Counted from the first letter of the stretch, positions 1-12,303 are shown. The stretch is 64,000 bases of DNA from Acanthopleura granulata (GCA_016165875.1 JABBOT010000080.1:41043477-41107476); one strand, 5' to 3'. The notes: generated by a model from the letters alone, not told the origin. A program made the numbers and translations.

Positions 1-39
1 TTAAATATTGAGTTTGAGATACGCAAATACCTTCCGAGC

Positions 40-600
40 TGACCAAAAAATGAGGTGTAAGTTGTTGCTTCTTAAATATTCAAATAAACAATTAGAGGAA
101 AACAATAACGGAGGTATAATAACAACAGGTCAGATTTCACCAAAAAAGTGTAACCATTTGCCAACCATCACATTGCCGTCGCCGCTCTGGTTTTACTCTC
201 TGTGATATATACTATCATATATTGTATATCTCCATAAACCAGGATTCTGCTGGTGGACTAAGCATCCTAGAACCCTGGTCTCTTTGGATTGTTTTCATGT
301 TTTTGTGCATACATGTGTCAAACCTGCTCATAACACAACACTTTGGGTAATTCTAGACCGCTGACGTATTAGTGCATTTAATATCATTGCAATTTTTCAC
401 TTTATGCTACTTAAGCCATGTTGCTAGGCGGAGTGTAAGACGTTACTTCTGAAACTCTTGTGTGAACAATTACAGCAAAACCCTATCTGGGGTAAATTGA
501 CAAGAGGTCGGATTTCCCCTGTGACGTGTGGCCACTTGCCAACTATCACACTGTCGTCGCTACTCTGTTTTTACTCTCTGTGCTGTAGTCTTTTATACTG
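40..600. repeat. Two copies of an unnamed dispersed repeat
   Basis: Bases about 90-210 and 465-590 are diverged copies of one sequence. Both run through a caggtc/gaggtcggattt block, a cca(c/t)ttgccaac block, a cgtcg block and a ttttactctctgtg block in the same order. A third copy lies at 21360-21470. No coding potential or element ends were recognised. Sequence outside the copies up to 850 shows nothing I can name. Confidence 0.6.
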
Positions 601-854
601 ACATTATCTCTGTCGTTTGAAATCGTAAGTGTAAAATTATCTGTGTCATGTGGAATTACTGCTGCGGCAGTGAAGTTGTATATGTGATGTGGTAGGATTA
701 GATCTAAGCGTCAAGTCCGACAATCGTACAGCACTCGAAAACCACGAAGGTGCGGTCAAAGACGATACTCGCTAAACCGATTTCCAAAGCTACCTAATAC
801 ACCTGTTTCAAAAGAATAACATGCCGTTAAAATTTGAAACTCGAAGACCATGAA

Positions 855-976
855 TAATTTATATTTATTTATTTACTTGATTGGTGCTTTATTCAAAAAT
901 ATTTCACTCATACGACGGCGGCCAGCATTATGCTGGGAGGAAAGCGGACAGAGCCCGGGGAAACCCAAGACCAGAA
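855..976 (-). mobile_element. SINE family I fragment (3' half)
   Basis: The fragment starts with the ATTT-rich tail and reads through the family's conserved core (ttgattggtg, aatatttcactcatacgacg, ggcggccagcattatg, cagagcccgggg). It matches the full copies at 45375 and 62865. The tRNA-like head is missing. Confidence 0.8.
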
Positions 977-1973
977 TAATTTATAAAATTTCAGGTCTAC
1001 TTGACCGTCTCATTCTGTTCCTCTGCTTCTCATTGCTATAAAAGACGAACGATGATTGTACTGTAGAAGCGAATGTTCTAACTAACAGACTGTTGGTCCG
1101 TCTAACACACGCTCATTAAGAGATGGGAATGGTTATGTGCTATTTGTATCGATGTGTAGCAGACATTCTTCGTTGAAATATGTGTGCATTGTGCATGGTT
1201 TACTTGATCTACTTGATTTCGCTTGATCTGCTGCCTGCAAAACTCTACCACTACAATGAAGGCGACAGATGATTCTACAGACAGTGGCCTGTGATTACCA
1301 ACTGCCTGGTTATAAGGTTGCTTGACTGAGGGTGTTGAACTCAAGGCAGGAAAGCACAAAATCTTTCCACAACCATCCCCGTCGTTATGGTTGCCAGCAG
1401 TTCAGTTCAGGAGTATGCTTGGTGGTAAAATACAAGACATAGAAATCTGGGTTCTCATAAGACACTATATTTGTAACTCTTGAAAAATTGCACAAGACCA
1501 AATGTACACATACATCGATGAACTATCCCACATAAAGTTTAAAAAGGCATATCTTTCTATTTTTATTATGTTGCGTAACCAATATGTCGCAGTTCAATGT
1601 AAACAAAATCGCGCACATTCAGAAATTCCAAGTACAGCCATGTTATCACATCAGGCCATCTAAATTACTGCATGTGGAGAGAAATGATTCTGATAGAACT
1701 GCCTACATCGAACAGTTATTTATGTTTTCTCCTTTTTGACACACAATGGAACAAGAAACTTTATCTCTAAACATACTTATGTCTGCCTGCCAAACAAGAT
1801 GAAAATTCTTTTGTACAACTAATAAATATATATTAGCATATTGGTAAACATTGCATGCTTAAGGGTCAGATAATACAGAATTCACAGATGAACTATAGGG
1901 GTCACTGTATACAGGGCAAGAATACATTCATACTAACAGTCCTATCAATATTATATGTCCACTTTTCCTTTGG
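977..1973. other. No gene recognised; 3' flank of the GPCR gene
   Basis: No ORF here has recognisable content. On the minus strand it is the 3' flank of the GPCR gene. An AATAAA-type poly(A) signal (TTTATT on + near 1561) lies about 410 bases past the stop codon and could end the transcript, but this is only a motif match. Confidence 0.3.
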
Positions 1974-3287
1974 TTATTTATCGTCAGGTGTTTCCGACGT
2001 ATTTGGTGTGTCTCTTTTTTGCCCTCCAATGCACATCTGAGACTTGATGCCATTCCTCATATCGGAACTACAGGTCGCGTACAGGATACAGTTCATCATA
2101 GGGTTTGTGATGTAGAGCGCGTGTCCAGTGGCGAACAAGTAGTGAACAAGTGGATCCTGCGTCGTGTATGCTGCTCGCACCCCGTTCACAGCGACCCACA
2201 TCGAACCGCCTGCTGCTGTAACATTACACAGCAGAAACGCCATCACGATTGCTATTAGCATGCGCATAATCTGAGCCTCGCGAGATTTCTCGTTACTGCC
2301 GATTTCTCCCGTCATCTGCAGGCGTTTATGACGTGCTTGCCACAGGTAAACGATTATGGCTGAATTTGAACAAATGAGAATAATAAAAGGCACAAGTTCT
2401 GCCACAATAAGATACGACCAGAAGATCCACGAGGCAACGTCATCGTTTAACCCTAAGTTTGTAACACCAAGAGTAAAAAACTTTTGTTTTGTAATAGGGT
2501 CGACCTGCGGAATCGGGTATTTACGAAAAAAACGTATAAAATTTACTGCAAGGGAGAAAACGAATGCCCCTATCACTGCAAGCTTTGCGCGTGTTTTTGT
2601 GCAGTACCTCTGAGCCTTCAAAGGCAGTGCCACCGCTAACAAGCGCTCAGCAGTAAATGCAATAATCACCCAGACTGTTGCAGTGTGGCATATGCTTACA
2701 AGAGGGTACGCGTAACTGTAGTGAAAGGCGCGAAAAGTTTGAAAAATCGAATTGTTTTTAATTCTCTCATACACTGTGAAAGTGGTGGGAAAATAGTTTA
2801 TGACAAACACCAGATCATAGATGGCTATACCGACGAGATAGATGTTTGAGTTCGATTGTAAGACGTTTTTCCGGAGAACAGACAATATTATCGCGTTCCC
2901 AATCAATGCCAAGATAGCTACTGTTGGGAAATATATTCCTGTAATGAAGTATTGGGCTTTAGCAAATGTGATTTTCCATGGTAGTACTCCATAGCTTTCT
3001 AATCGATCTTCATCAAGTATTGAGCCGTTGGTGCCATTCTGAAGATCCCTGTTGTACAATGACCAGTTTTGACCGCTAACGTTGATTAATACTTGACAGT
3101 GGATGGCAAGGTTGATGCCTTCCTGGATTGTTGTATTGTCGATGGGAATTGTACTATTCAGTTCTTGGCATATTCGTAGAAGTTCCATGTCTCCATTTCC
3201 GCATACACTAGCATGGAAGACTCCGGCAACTATCAAAGTGACCAACAGCATCTTGAAATGTGTTTCCGTTATCTGTCTGATGAGCAT
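1974..3287 (-). CDS. Class A GPCR, FMRFamide/neuropeptide-receptor-like orphan
   Basis: A single-exon gene of 437 residues for a seven-transmembrane receptor, expected in the plasma membrane and coupled to G proteins. A signal peptide is likely; Met13 (codon start 3251) gives a cleaner one than Met1. The N-terminal ectodomain carries N-glycosylation sequons at N44, N51, N69, N74, N84 and N87. TM1 (about 113-137) has the GN pair at 130-131, TM2 (149-171) has D158, and TM3 (195-219) ends in E214-R215-L216 in place of DRY. TM4 is about 234-252, TM5 286-313 with P300, TM6 339-363, and TM7 380-405 with N395-P396-M-M-N399. An N at the last position of the TM7 motif recalls FMRFamide-receptor-like proteins. 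Oddities: no Cys at the top of TM3 or in the second extracellular loop, and no CWxP in TM6. The ligand is unknown. A decayed partial copy lies at 27168-27425. Confidence 0.88.
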   Translation of the reverse strand: MLIRQITETHFKMLLVTLIVAGVFHASVCGNGDMELLRICQELNSTIPIDNTTIQEGINLAIHCQVLINVSGQNWSLYNRDLQNGTNGSILDEDRLESYGVLPWKITFAKAQYFITGIYFPTVAILALIGNAIILSVLRKNVLQSNSNIYLVGIAIYDLVFVINYFPTTFTVYERIKNNSIFQTFRAFHYSYAYPLVSICHTATVWVIIAFTAERLLAVALPLKAQRYCTKTRAKLAVIGAFVFSLAVNFIRFFRKYPIPQVDPITKQKFFTLGVTNLGLNDDVASWIFWSYLIVAELVPFIILICSNSAIIVYLWQARHKRLQMTGEIGSNEKSREAQIMRMLIAIVMAFLLCNVTAAGGSMWVAVNGVRAAYTTQDPLVHYLFATGHALYITNPMMNCILYATCSSDMRNGIKSQMCIGGQKRDTPNTSETPDDK

Positions 3288-5045
3288 TTTTCGATTTTTC
3301 TGAAATCAAATCCAAACAAAAAAGATTTTTAAAAATACACTACTACTTTGCGTTAAAAATAAGAGTTTTTGCTACTACGGACAGAGAATAATGGAGGCAG
3401 GGAAATCATGAAGATACCCTGCTCTACTGAAGATTCTATTCAACCAACTTCTCTGGTTACCTACCGATTGGAAGTTAAGCATCTTAACCACAAAGCCTAG
3501 ACACTCAACATTACATTTTACAACGTATTAGCGCCCAAGAAATATAAATACCATTGTTTGTGTGAAAATACGTGTTTTATTACATGGAGATAAAATGGGG
3601 AACATTTAGTGGCAAAGGTAATTCGGGTGAAAGCTGTGTAGTCTACTGTTCATGTCTACATTTACCAAGGTGTTTCGTCGGCAAACTGATAACATATTAC
3701 GCGTGCGGTGCAAGAGAACAATAGCCAAGTCGGCTTTGTGAACGAATCGCCATCGCGCACGAAAAGGTATCCTATCAACCGTGTACGCTGAAGGCTTTGG
3801 TTAACCCTTAAATCAGCCAAGATGTCAATGCCTTCATTGTCTAAGATAAAAGAGAAACCTTTTAAGTTTATTAGATGACTTCTCTGTTCGGGAAGTACTG
3901 ACAGATTAACGAAACGGTCGACGTGGGAACAACATCCGATGCTCTTAATGTCACGTTGCCAATCATTTGTGCTTATACTGGTGACTTGATCGCTGCCACC
4001 AGCGCAAAAAAACAAAAATAGCGGCTGACCCTGAGTGAGGGGAGTTTGACGTCTGGGATTTTGCCGCTGTACTGCTAATTCTATTGAAGCATGTTCGTAA
4101 ATTGACGGATTAACTGTGTTTTGAACCTCTCGGGGATTGGCTGTGATAAATAAATGCTAACATAAAAAAGCCGACGTTTATTGTGGAATCGGTGTGAACT
4201 TGTGCCTGGTGTAACCTTCCTCTATTTTCCTGGATACAACAACAGCGGTAATAATGTTGAGCCGACAAGCAGCCGAGCTTCAACATGCCACCCGGATTCC
4301 TACAGATTTCCTCGTCAGAACGAAATGGTGTTACAGGGCTGTACATTTCTTCGCCATCTTCCAGTATCATGAATATCCCAAACAAAGCGTAAGTCCGCTA
4401 AACCCTTGCAAGGTATGCTTACCAGAGGCATTTGCGTAAGTAAATGCACATTGATCCGAATACCTGAAACTTTTCAGCTGCATCGATCAGAGTACCCATT
4501 GTTTAACTTGCCTGACGTGACAGTGTAAATCCAAACTGTTTTCACTGCTTTAAAATTACTTGAAAGATTTTAGTAACATTGGTCACATTGACAGTTGCCA
4601 TTTTTGATAATCTGATCAACAACAACGGCACTTCCTCCACCGGGGCAGTCCCTTCCACGCGATTCCACTTACTATGTCCAGTTCTGGTAGGTGAAAGATC
4701 ATGTACCTCCATGTTGCCACACAAATAGATAGGACAGATATCGACGAAAGGCGCGTACTTTCAAATGACCTACCATCAACACGAAGTGATATTCTTCTAG
4801 GAGAGATACTATGTATTCTCTAACTGACTCAATCCATGTGTCATACCTACCCTTGCCTAGCCGGACTTGAAAAAGGATGAATACTATGCCTGGTATTTAA
4901 ACAATTACTCCGTTAGGGACGGACCCCCCCCCCCCGGGCTCATCAACTCCAATCAATCTGGACTCTTACTGTCAAACGCATATCACCATCTGTGGAGTCC
5001 TGTGTATTGCAAGTCTTACAACAAATCAATCAATAATTTGACGTT
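3288..5045. other. Non-coding or unrecognised; one unassigned minus ORF
   Basis: No recognisable gene. A 117-codon minus-strand ORF (3662-4015) begins just upstream of an AT-rich stretch, has no motif I know, and is close to the longest chance ORFs in this window. A run of 13 C lies at 4925-4937. The 5' UTR or promoter of the GPCR gene would lie just above 3287, but I see no clear core promoter. Confidence 0.3.
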
Positions 5046-5604
5046 TTGCTGTTCAAAAATTGGCTTGTATGATTACTGAACTATCCTTTGAAATCTCTCA
5101 CTTGAAATGCTGTGTCGAGAAATCTAAGCACGAAATAACCCAGCTCAGAGAAGAGAATCTTAAACTCCACCATCGGGCTGAACAGTACAGTCGACGCGAA
5201 AGTTTGTGTGCTTTTAGCCTAACTGTAACCGAGCATGAGATTACTGACGACGCTGTGTGTAAACTGACCCAATCTTACAAAGGAAGATATGTCGCGATGT
5301 CACATTTTGGGCAAAGAAAAAAAAGCAGATTACTGTAAAATTTGTCTCCTGTTGAAAACGGCACGAGCTTATTGTGGCGCGTAAAGCCCTCAAAATCCAT
5401 TCCGAATTGGCTGAAGTTTTTTATAAATGAGGACCTCACAAATTGTCGATATCTTTCGGTCAGATTTGTTCTGTGCAACTAAACAAGATGGCAAGTGTTA
5501 TAATGTATGGATTCAGGACGGGAACATTTATTTCAGGAAAACAGCAAGCTGGGAACGCCGTCAGGTCCAATGGGCTTCTGACATTATACCTGAATAGCCC
5601 AACT
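5046..5604 (+). mobile_element. Decayed ORF1 of a CR1/L2-like non-LTR retrotransposon
   Basis: A broken reading frame resembles ORF1 proteins of CR1-clade elements. First comes a coiled coil with the EQYSRRESL signature (about 5070-5335). After a frameshift there is a basic stretch (KKKQITVKF, VARKALK), and then in another frame the typical INEDLT block (around 5425) followed by KQDGKCYNVWIQDGNIYF (about 5485-5540). At least three frame changes or stops make it non-functional. It may belong to the same insertion as the ORF2 remnants at 6443-9645 or to a separate one. The intervening 5605-6440 has no recognised content. Confidence 0.65.
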
Positions 5605-6442
5605 TTGGGTTACATTTACTGTCCCGCAAAACTGTGCTAGACGCCCCTCATTTTCTTGAGGCCTGTCAAGAGGCAAACAGAACTTACAGACCTGTTCTAC
5701 AATCATTGCCACTTTCCCACGTTATACTGCCATTTGAAAATATAAAAGAACCAACTCAGAACAGCCTTGTATATATGATGCCGTAATTCATTAATATCAT
5801 GCTTAAATTTCGCTACTGTTGTGTTAAATTGCTTTCATCTTTATATTGGGTAATGTGAACCCATGACATATATCCGTCTGGCCTTCTCCATGCACTCTCC
5901 ACGAAACTCGTGATTATTCATGTTTTTGTCACCGTTTTATCAGTGTTGTTTGACCGCATTCGGCAGAGCACGCACTTCCTTCAACCAGGTAGTGTGTGTG
6001 AGAGTTGCACGGACTTTGAGTGATTTTTTTTTCAGAGAGTGGCAGTCACTGACACAGTGACAGTTACAAGTCCAATTTCATTACTGGTATTTCTTATTGC
6101 ACAAACAGTGTAAACTTTGGATCTACGCATAACGATAATGAACACTGAAATTAGATTACCATGGAATCCACAGTAAAGCCCTATGTTATAGATTTGTTTA
6201 TGTTTATTTTCGACCGTTTATTGTCTCTGTGGATGGATTCATAGCCATTCGCCCAGTACTTAGGCTATATAACTGTATAATGACTATCAAATTAAATTAC
6301 AGCATAGGTATGCCACACATTTTATTAGAATATATACTTCATACTTAACTCGTAAGTGTAAATGTAAATTTTTCTACTTATTTCTCGTAGCTGTCTTATG
6401 AAGCCGAAAAATCTCACCGCATAACACCTCGCCTAGACTAGT

Positions 6443-9400
6443 ATGAATGTAGATATATTACTACTATTGTTTCTTGTAAATATGTCAAACTATACACGTT
6501 GTTGTTTCTTTCCATTGATTGCATATTTAAATGTATTGTTGGATCGGTCGTTCTGTACCAGCAGGTGTTTGTCGGACGGCTCCTTCATTGTTTTTTCTTC
6601 ATTGATCATGTGTAATAGCCCTGAAAACTATCGTGAGGCGATTAGTGTTTTCGGGTGCGTATCCTTTAGTTTTTCAAAGGTATCTTTGCCTGTATTTGAC
6701 GTGCTCCTATGCCCCATGTCAAAATTAATCACAAAAATATCAGGAGCTTTTAAATCTACCATATCAAGGCTTACAATTCAAGTTTTCATGTGCTTTTTTT
6801 ACGTAGAGTTAGCCCAAAGCCTTCTTGTATTATCCGATGACGTAGAGCAAAACCCGGGCCTTCCGACTCACAGTGACATCTTTCCTTCGTACATTTAAAT
6901 GCCCGTGATCTTAAGACTAAAATTGAATCTGTTTTTGTAAATTTAATGGATTTTGATATAATTGCAGTGAAGGAGAGCCATCTTAAACCAAAAATTCCTA
7001 ACACTGCTCTCTGATTCCACCCGGTTTCCATGAACCGACTGGGCGCAATCGTGCGGAGTCTTGGGGGGAGGGGGAGAATGAAGCGTTTGTATCAATGCGT
7101 CACAAAAGTGTCCTTTTCGCGTCATACTGAACTAGAATATAACGATTTAGATTTGATTTGGGTCGAATTTTTTAGTAAGCCTTCCATTTTGATTGGAATA
7201 TTCTATCGACCACCTTGTTTAATCGTTGGGACGTGAAAACTATTAAAAACAACATCGCAAATGCCATATGTCGTTTAACTAACAATAACGTTGTCATATC
7301 AGGAGACTTCAACCAGAACCTCCTAAACCCTAGAAATGTTTACCTCCAGAATATCATGGAGGGATTCGGAATGACTCAACTTATCGCCGAACCGACACGT
7401 CCTGATTCCGGTACTTTTTTTAGACCCACTAATATGTAGCCATCCAGGCTACGTCCAAAGATATGGCATACTGAGTAATTTCTGCAGCGACCATTGTCCT
7501 GTATTTGCTATTCTAATAAAGCAAAACTTCTGGAATACAGAAGACATATTTAGTACCATAATAGAGCAAATTGGGACGCTTTCAGAGAAACGTTGAGCTC
7601 TACTGATTGGGACGCTATAGTGGATACCCATTACGTAGACATTATCATTTGATTCAAGCTGCACACAACACTATGCAAATCGAATTGTATTAATCAACCC
7701 AAATGACAATGTTTGGATTACTACCAATATAGAAACAGAGATGAAAGAAATGGACAAACTTTTTAAAAGATCTCGTTGAAATCGCACAGAATGCAATGTA
7801 ATGGCATAAAGCAACAAACAAATAGTGAACTTAATTCACTAATAAAGAAAGCAAAGCAGGAGTATAACGACAAAATAACAAAAAAATGAACTCATGAAAA
7901 TGGTAATACAGGTAACAAGTTTTTGGTGGAAGTTGCGCAAGTTCTTCCTGAAAGATGATAATTCTAATTTTATTTGTGTCCCTCCCCTTCTAGATATTCT
8001 AAACAACAACTTTGAATACGACGAAATTAAAAAAGCAATCCTTCTTAATGAATACTTTTCTTCCATTCGCAACATAAACGACACAACTGTTGAGCCCCCA
8101 CGTCTCCTTAATGAAAACCGCCCGAATCTGGCGACTATAAGTATCGAAGATTCTAGCGCACTGGCCGTACTAAACTCTTTAGGCACTAATACAGCTGTGC
8201 GTCCAGATGGAATCAGTCCCAAGATCCTGTACAAAACCAGAAACGAAATTACTCCAATACAGTCCCGCCTTTTCAACCTTACGTTACAACTGAGTATTTT
8301 CCTTCTGTTTGGAAAAATGCCAACGTCACAGTCATTTTCATGTCTGCAGATGCATCAAGTGTCAGAAACTACATGCCAGTCTCTTTACTCAGCTGTCTGA
8401 GCAAGGTTTTTGAGCATGTGGTTTTTACACCAGTATTTGATCTTTTTACACACCGAAATTACCCCATACCATCATGGATTTTTGCCATTAAGGTCTTCTA
8501 TCACACAATTACTTGAACTATACTTTGACCTGATAAAAGTCCCTGATGAAGGAAAAGAGGTACTTTTTATATTTTTCGATATTTCGAAAGCGTTCGATGG
8601 AGTTTGACACCGTGGACTTATAGCAAAACTATAGTTCTTGGGTATAAATGGAAAACTGCTCGATTGGTCCACTGGTTACTTCGAAAATAGGCAACAAGGA
8701 CAACAGTTGGACCTACTTAATGTTTCGTCCCGGGTTCCATACGGTTATGTTTTGGGACCCCTCCTGTTTCTCATATACATAAATGATCTGCCATTAACAA
8801 TGTAATAAAATATTTGCAGACCACACATGTCTTTATGTGATCTCTGAAATCATTCTCCGAGACAGCGTGAACTCAATAGAACAATGGTTTGAGTCCTGGC
8901 TTGTAAACTTTAATTCGTCCAAAACGATGTAATGTTTAACCTTCAGTGGAACTGGAACACCCACATAGAAAACCTAATAACCAAAGCCATGAAGGAAATA
9001 TCAATGTTTCGCGGTCTAAAATATCTTCTTAGCCTCAAAAATTTAGAAATTATGTTCAAAACTTTCATCCGCCCTAGCCTAGAATACGCAGATGTGGTCT
9101 GGGACAGTGTTATTGAGTATCGAGTTGCTGCTGTCAAATCTTTGCAGAAAGGCTTTCTCAGAATAATAACCGGTCTTACAAATAGTTCCGCGACCAGATT
9201 GTTGTATGAGGAGTAGTTTTCTTCATTAAAAGTAAAATTTTCAACCAAATTCTTCTCTTCACCGTATCCCGCCCCAAACAGCCTCCTCGAGAAACCCGTA
9301 CCCTTTCCGCTCATATAACCGCTTCACTTCTTCTATGTGCAGAACTGCAGCCTTCAGCAATTCATTCTTCCTGCAACTGTCAGATATTGGAATACCTTAC

Positions 9401-9660
9401 CTGACCCTGTCAGACAGATAACCGACCATATGAATTCAAAAAGCAACTTTGGAAGTTATACTCAAAAGTCAAACCCCAAACCTGGTATAATGCAGGTACG
9501 TACACTTTCGAACATATGCGTTTATCGCTTACGAAATGGCTGCAGTAATCTAAATGATGGTTTGTTCAACAACTTTGTCTCTGACTTTTCTCGATGTAGG
9601 TACGGCGCCCCAGCCGAAATTGCCCACCAATATTTTTTGAAATGAAAGCATTATGTTAAG
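6443..9660 (+). mobile_element. Decayed ORF2 of a 2A-containing non-LTR retrotransposon
   Basis: A dead APE-type non-LTR element in several frames. An N-terminal hydrophobic ORF (6443-6898) ends in a 2A-like peptide. The AP-endonuclease domain follows (FVNLMDFDII near 6930; IGIFYRPP near 7195; the GDFNQN motif near 7303). The reverse transcriptase follows with RPDGISPKIL near 8200, FFDISKAFD near 8573, a degenerate PYGYVLGPLLFLIYINDLP near 8735 and FADHT near 8813, where the catalytic FADD second Asp has become His. The C-terminal region (8932-9216, then 9337-9645) has the usual WNTHI, RPSLEYADVVWD and LQKGFLRIITG blocks. Many stops and frameshifts are present. Known elements in this organisation encode a protein that nicks the target and copies its RNA; this copy cannot. 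Clade assignment (CR1/L2/Daphne-like) is tentative. Confidence 0.88.
6821..6865 (+). other. 2A-like ribosome-skipping peptide, final Pro changed to Leu
   Basis: The hydrophobic ORF ends with SLLVLSDDVEQNPGLP. D-V-E-Q-N-P-G (codons 6839-6859) is the canonical 2A core D-V/I-E-x-N-P-G, followed in active 2A peptides by Pro. Here the next codon is CTT (Leu, 6860-6862), one base from CCT (Pro). 2A-like peptides in this position are known in APE-type non-LTR elements of several invertebrates. Loss of the Pro should abolish skipping. Confidence 0.8.
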
Positions 9661-10689
9661 AAGAGACAGGTCATGTTCGCAAAAATAAGAGATAATGGAT
9701 ATAGTGAGAATAATTCTGCTAAAATTATTTTGTACGGTTCATTTAACATAAATGAAAGAATAAATAAATCGTTAACAAATGCTGTATGTTATTTCATTAG
9801 TTCATCCAGACACTTTATTTAAAACTTATTTTCTTTTCACTATGCAATCAAAGTAAACAGGGAATAAGAAGAACAACAGTATTAGCAAAACATTTTTATT
9901 TTTGTACTGCCACGTTTTTCGGTTTACTAAAGGCATGATTTTGTCAAAACGAAAGCAATACCTAGTTGTTAGGTAATCGGATAATTCTGATAATCGAATT
10001 ATTCTGTCTTATTAACAGTTTTATTTTTATCGAGCTCATGTCGCTAAGACCACGTGTGATATACCCTCCGACACTCCAGTCATACTACCGGGGACTCGGC
10101 GACAATCCACACTTTACTTGCCATTAAATGTACACGAAATTTGTCATGTGTTTATCGAAAAATGTGCCATGAAAATGTACACAGTACAAGTCTCTGGCTT
10201 AATGTGAATGAATGAATGAATGATTAAGGTTTTAGGCCACATTGGCAATTTTTCGGTCATGTCGTGGTCATGTCATGTTTTAAACAACGCTTAGTGTGTA
10301 CTTGCTGAATTCAATAAATCATGCATTTCAGACACCAATGCCATATACGTGATTTTGTGTCACTATTAAACACATTAATATACTGTCTCGACTAGACGAT
10401 AGTGTATTAAACAATGGTTAGATAAAGGGAATACACATGAATTAACAGAGAGCCGAAAGAATTTGATTTAACTATAGGGTTTATAAGGATGGAGAATGCC
10501 CTCTCGGGTATGATCATGGCCGGTTATTTTGGGATAGTACCGGAACAGTACCATTATGATTATGAGTCCCCTACCACCAGCAGAATGAATAAATAGACAC
10601 TTAACTGTCCCGGCCACCTGATTTCAGTATTAATTTCCTTGAGAAAGTACCAAAGGCGCAAAGCTTTTTTCTCCAACGATAAATAAACC
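9661..10689. other. No gene; scrap of a third dispersed repeat
   Basis: Nothing coding is recognised. Bases 10203-10262 (GAAT repeats, then a taaggttttaggccacattggcaa-type block split across the line) resemble 34993-35030 and look like the end of another short dispersed repeat. The rest of the stretch is AT-rich and unassigned. Confidence 0.4.
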
Positions 10690-10768
10690 ACATGTCAAGG
10701 GTCAAATATGAGTGAAAAATTCTTGCGTACGGCGTGTAACGCCAGTCAGATAAATAAATGAATGATTT
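10690..10768 (+). mobile_element. SINE family II tail fragment
   Basis: This matches the 3' end of the copy at 34185-34356: atgagtgaaaaattcttg, then gtacggcgt, then an AAAT-type tail. No head is visible. Confidence 0.55.
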
Positions 10769-12025
10769 CTCTGAGCTATTTTCAAACCCATGATAAAGAC
10801 TTAACATTTGATGGAATAAATGTGCAAAGGTCAAATTGAAATGTATGAAAAATGTGATATAAAATAGCTTTATAGTTCAAACATGCCTCGAGGAATTTGT
10901 CGTTACAAATGAAAATTGCGAGAATAGTATAACTTGCATACATCTTATGTTCTGTTATGTTGCTACGTTACACCGTACGGCAGGGTTTTTTGTTCACTAT
11001 GTACGTGGCTTAGATAGGCCTGTGTGAGTGAGATGGCAGGGTATATGGCCAGTAGGGTGACTATAACGTTATATACACGCTCTCTGTGGACGCCTGCAAA
11101 ATGCATTGGTACACTTCTGTTCTACGGAAATAAAAACGTGCTAGAAACCAGCAGAATACACCGTCCTGGGGAAAAAAATCCCATTAATATGTAGGGTAAT
11201 GAAAAACGTGCGCTAAGAAGATAATATCACCTGTCACACTTATCATCGTTATCTTCTTAATACTCCAGAGAAATATCTCAGTGCAAATCTTTGACCAATC
11301 TTCCGTCTGATGAAAATCTATTTCTGCTACCTGTAGAAACTATCGTAGGCATGCACAAATTAAAAAAAAAAGTGATGAACAATGTATCAACTACATACAT
11401 TGTGAAAGAGTAGAATTTAATTAGGGATCATTGCCTGACACATAAACAATGAAGTATTGCCTCTTGAGATCTTAGATTATCTTAGATCGAGTTTTATTCA
11501 AGACGCTCACGACAATCGTTGACTTGCGCTATGGCTACGCAGCTTGACATATAAGGACGGACTGACGTGTTTGATCGAGTGTTCATTCTTGATAGTTTGG
11601 TCGCTGAAATACAATCAAGATTTCTATGTTGTAACATGCGCAACTCTTTAAATTGACAATACCTATACTCTCTAACTTGCGTAGCGCACAACATGAGTAA
11701 TTAAGACAAGCACTAAATGATTTGAAAGCTTGTAGTAGTGGGCTTTAAAATGACGTTAATTTGGGGTCCTCTACGTGGTGCTTCATCAAGGCATTGGGGC
11801 CTCTTTTTTAGTTTAATTATTACCACGATAAAGCTACGGTACTGATGAAGGCGACTTAAATCCTCAAGACAATGAACAAGCAAAAAAACTGTATTAATTG
11901 CGTTCCATCTTACTATGTCGACATCGTGTGAACATTTTGAGGTTATAATTATTTGTTTGGTGTTAATGCTTAAATGATGTCCGTTAAAACAGCCGTGCTT
12001 TCGCCAAGTACCTCACAAACGGTCC
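10769..12025. other. No feature recognised
   Basis: Both strands lack recognisable coding sequence, RNA genes or long repeats. Short minus ORFs (10601-10834, 11494-11694) have no family signature and are of chance length. Confidence 0.3.
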
Positions 12026-12029
12026 CCAG

Positions 12030-12258
12030 CGATTCTCGTTAGAGCTGAATTCTTGTTGGAGTTGGATTCTCCTAAGAGCTGGATTCTTGTTGGAGCTTGA
12101 TTCTCGTCAGAGCCAGATTATTGTTGGAGTTGGATTCCCTTAAGAACTGGATTGTTGTTGGAAGTTGGATTCCTCTCGTTGGTGCTGGATTCTCCTTAGA
12201 GGTGGATTCTTGTTGGTGCAGGATTACCATTAAAGATGGATTTTTATTCGAGCTGAAC
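12030..12258 (+). repeat. Degenerate minisatellite, 15-18 bp unit
   Basis: About a dozen diverged copies of a unit close to gagctggattcttgttg run head to tail, with small indels. The last copy merges into gagctgaactcacagcaacc, which is the head of a SINE family I copy in minus orientation. The unit resembles the gagctggacttgaactc part of that SINE. Confidence 0.75.
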
Positions 12259-12303
12259 TCACAGCAACCGTTTTGGTGAGAGGCTTTTCGGTCATTACGT
12301 TGT
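12247..12303 (-). mobile_element. SINE family I head remnant
   Basis: Ctgaactcacagcaaccg and gtgagaggcttttcggtcatt match the B-box side of the tRNA-like head seen at 45555-45605. It abuts the minisatellite. Confidence 0.6.

Noticed and set aside
3662..4015. 117-codon minus ORF
   Set aside because: No motif, no splice or promoter context, and length within the range of chance ORFs seen elsewhere in this window.
4925..4937. Run of 13 C as a regulatory G4 or assembly gap mark
   Set aside because: A single homopolymer with no other G/C tracts nearby; most likely a simple microsatellite or sequencing artefact.
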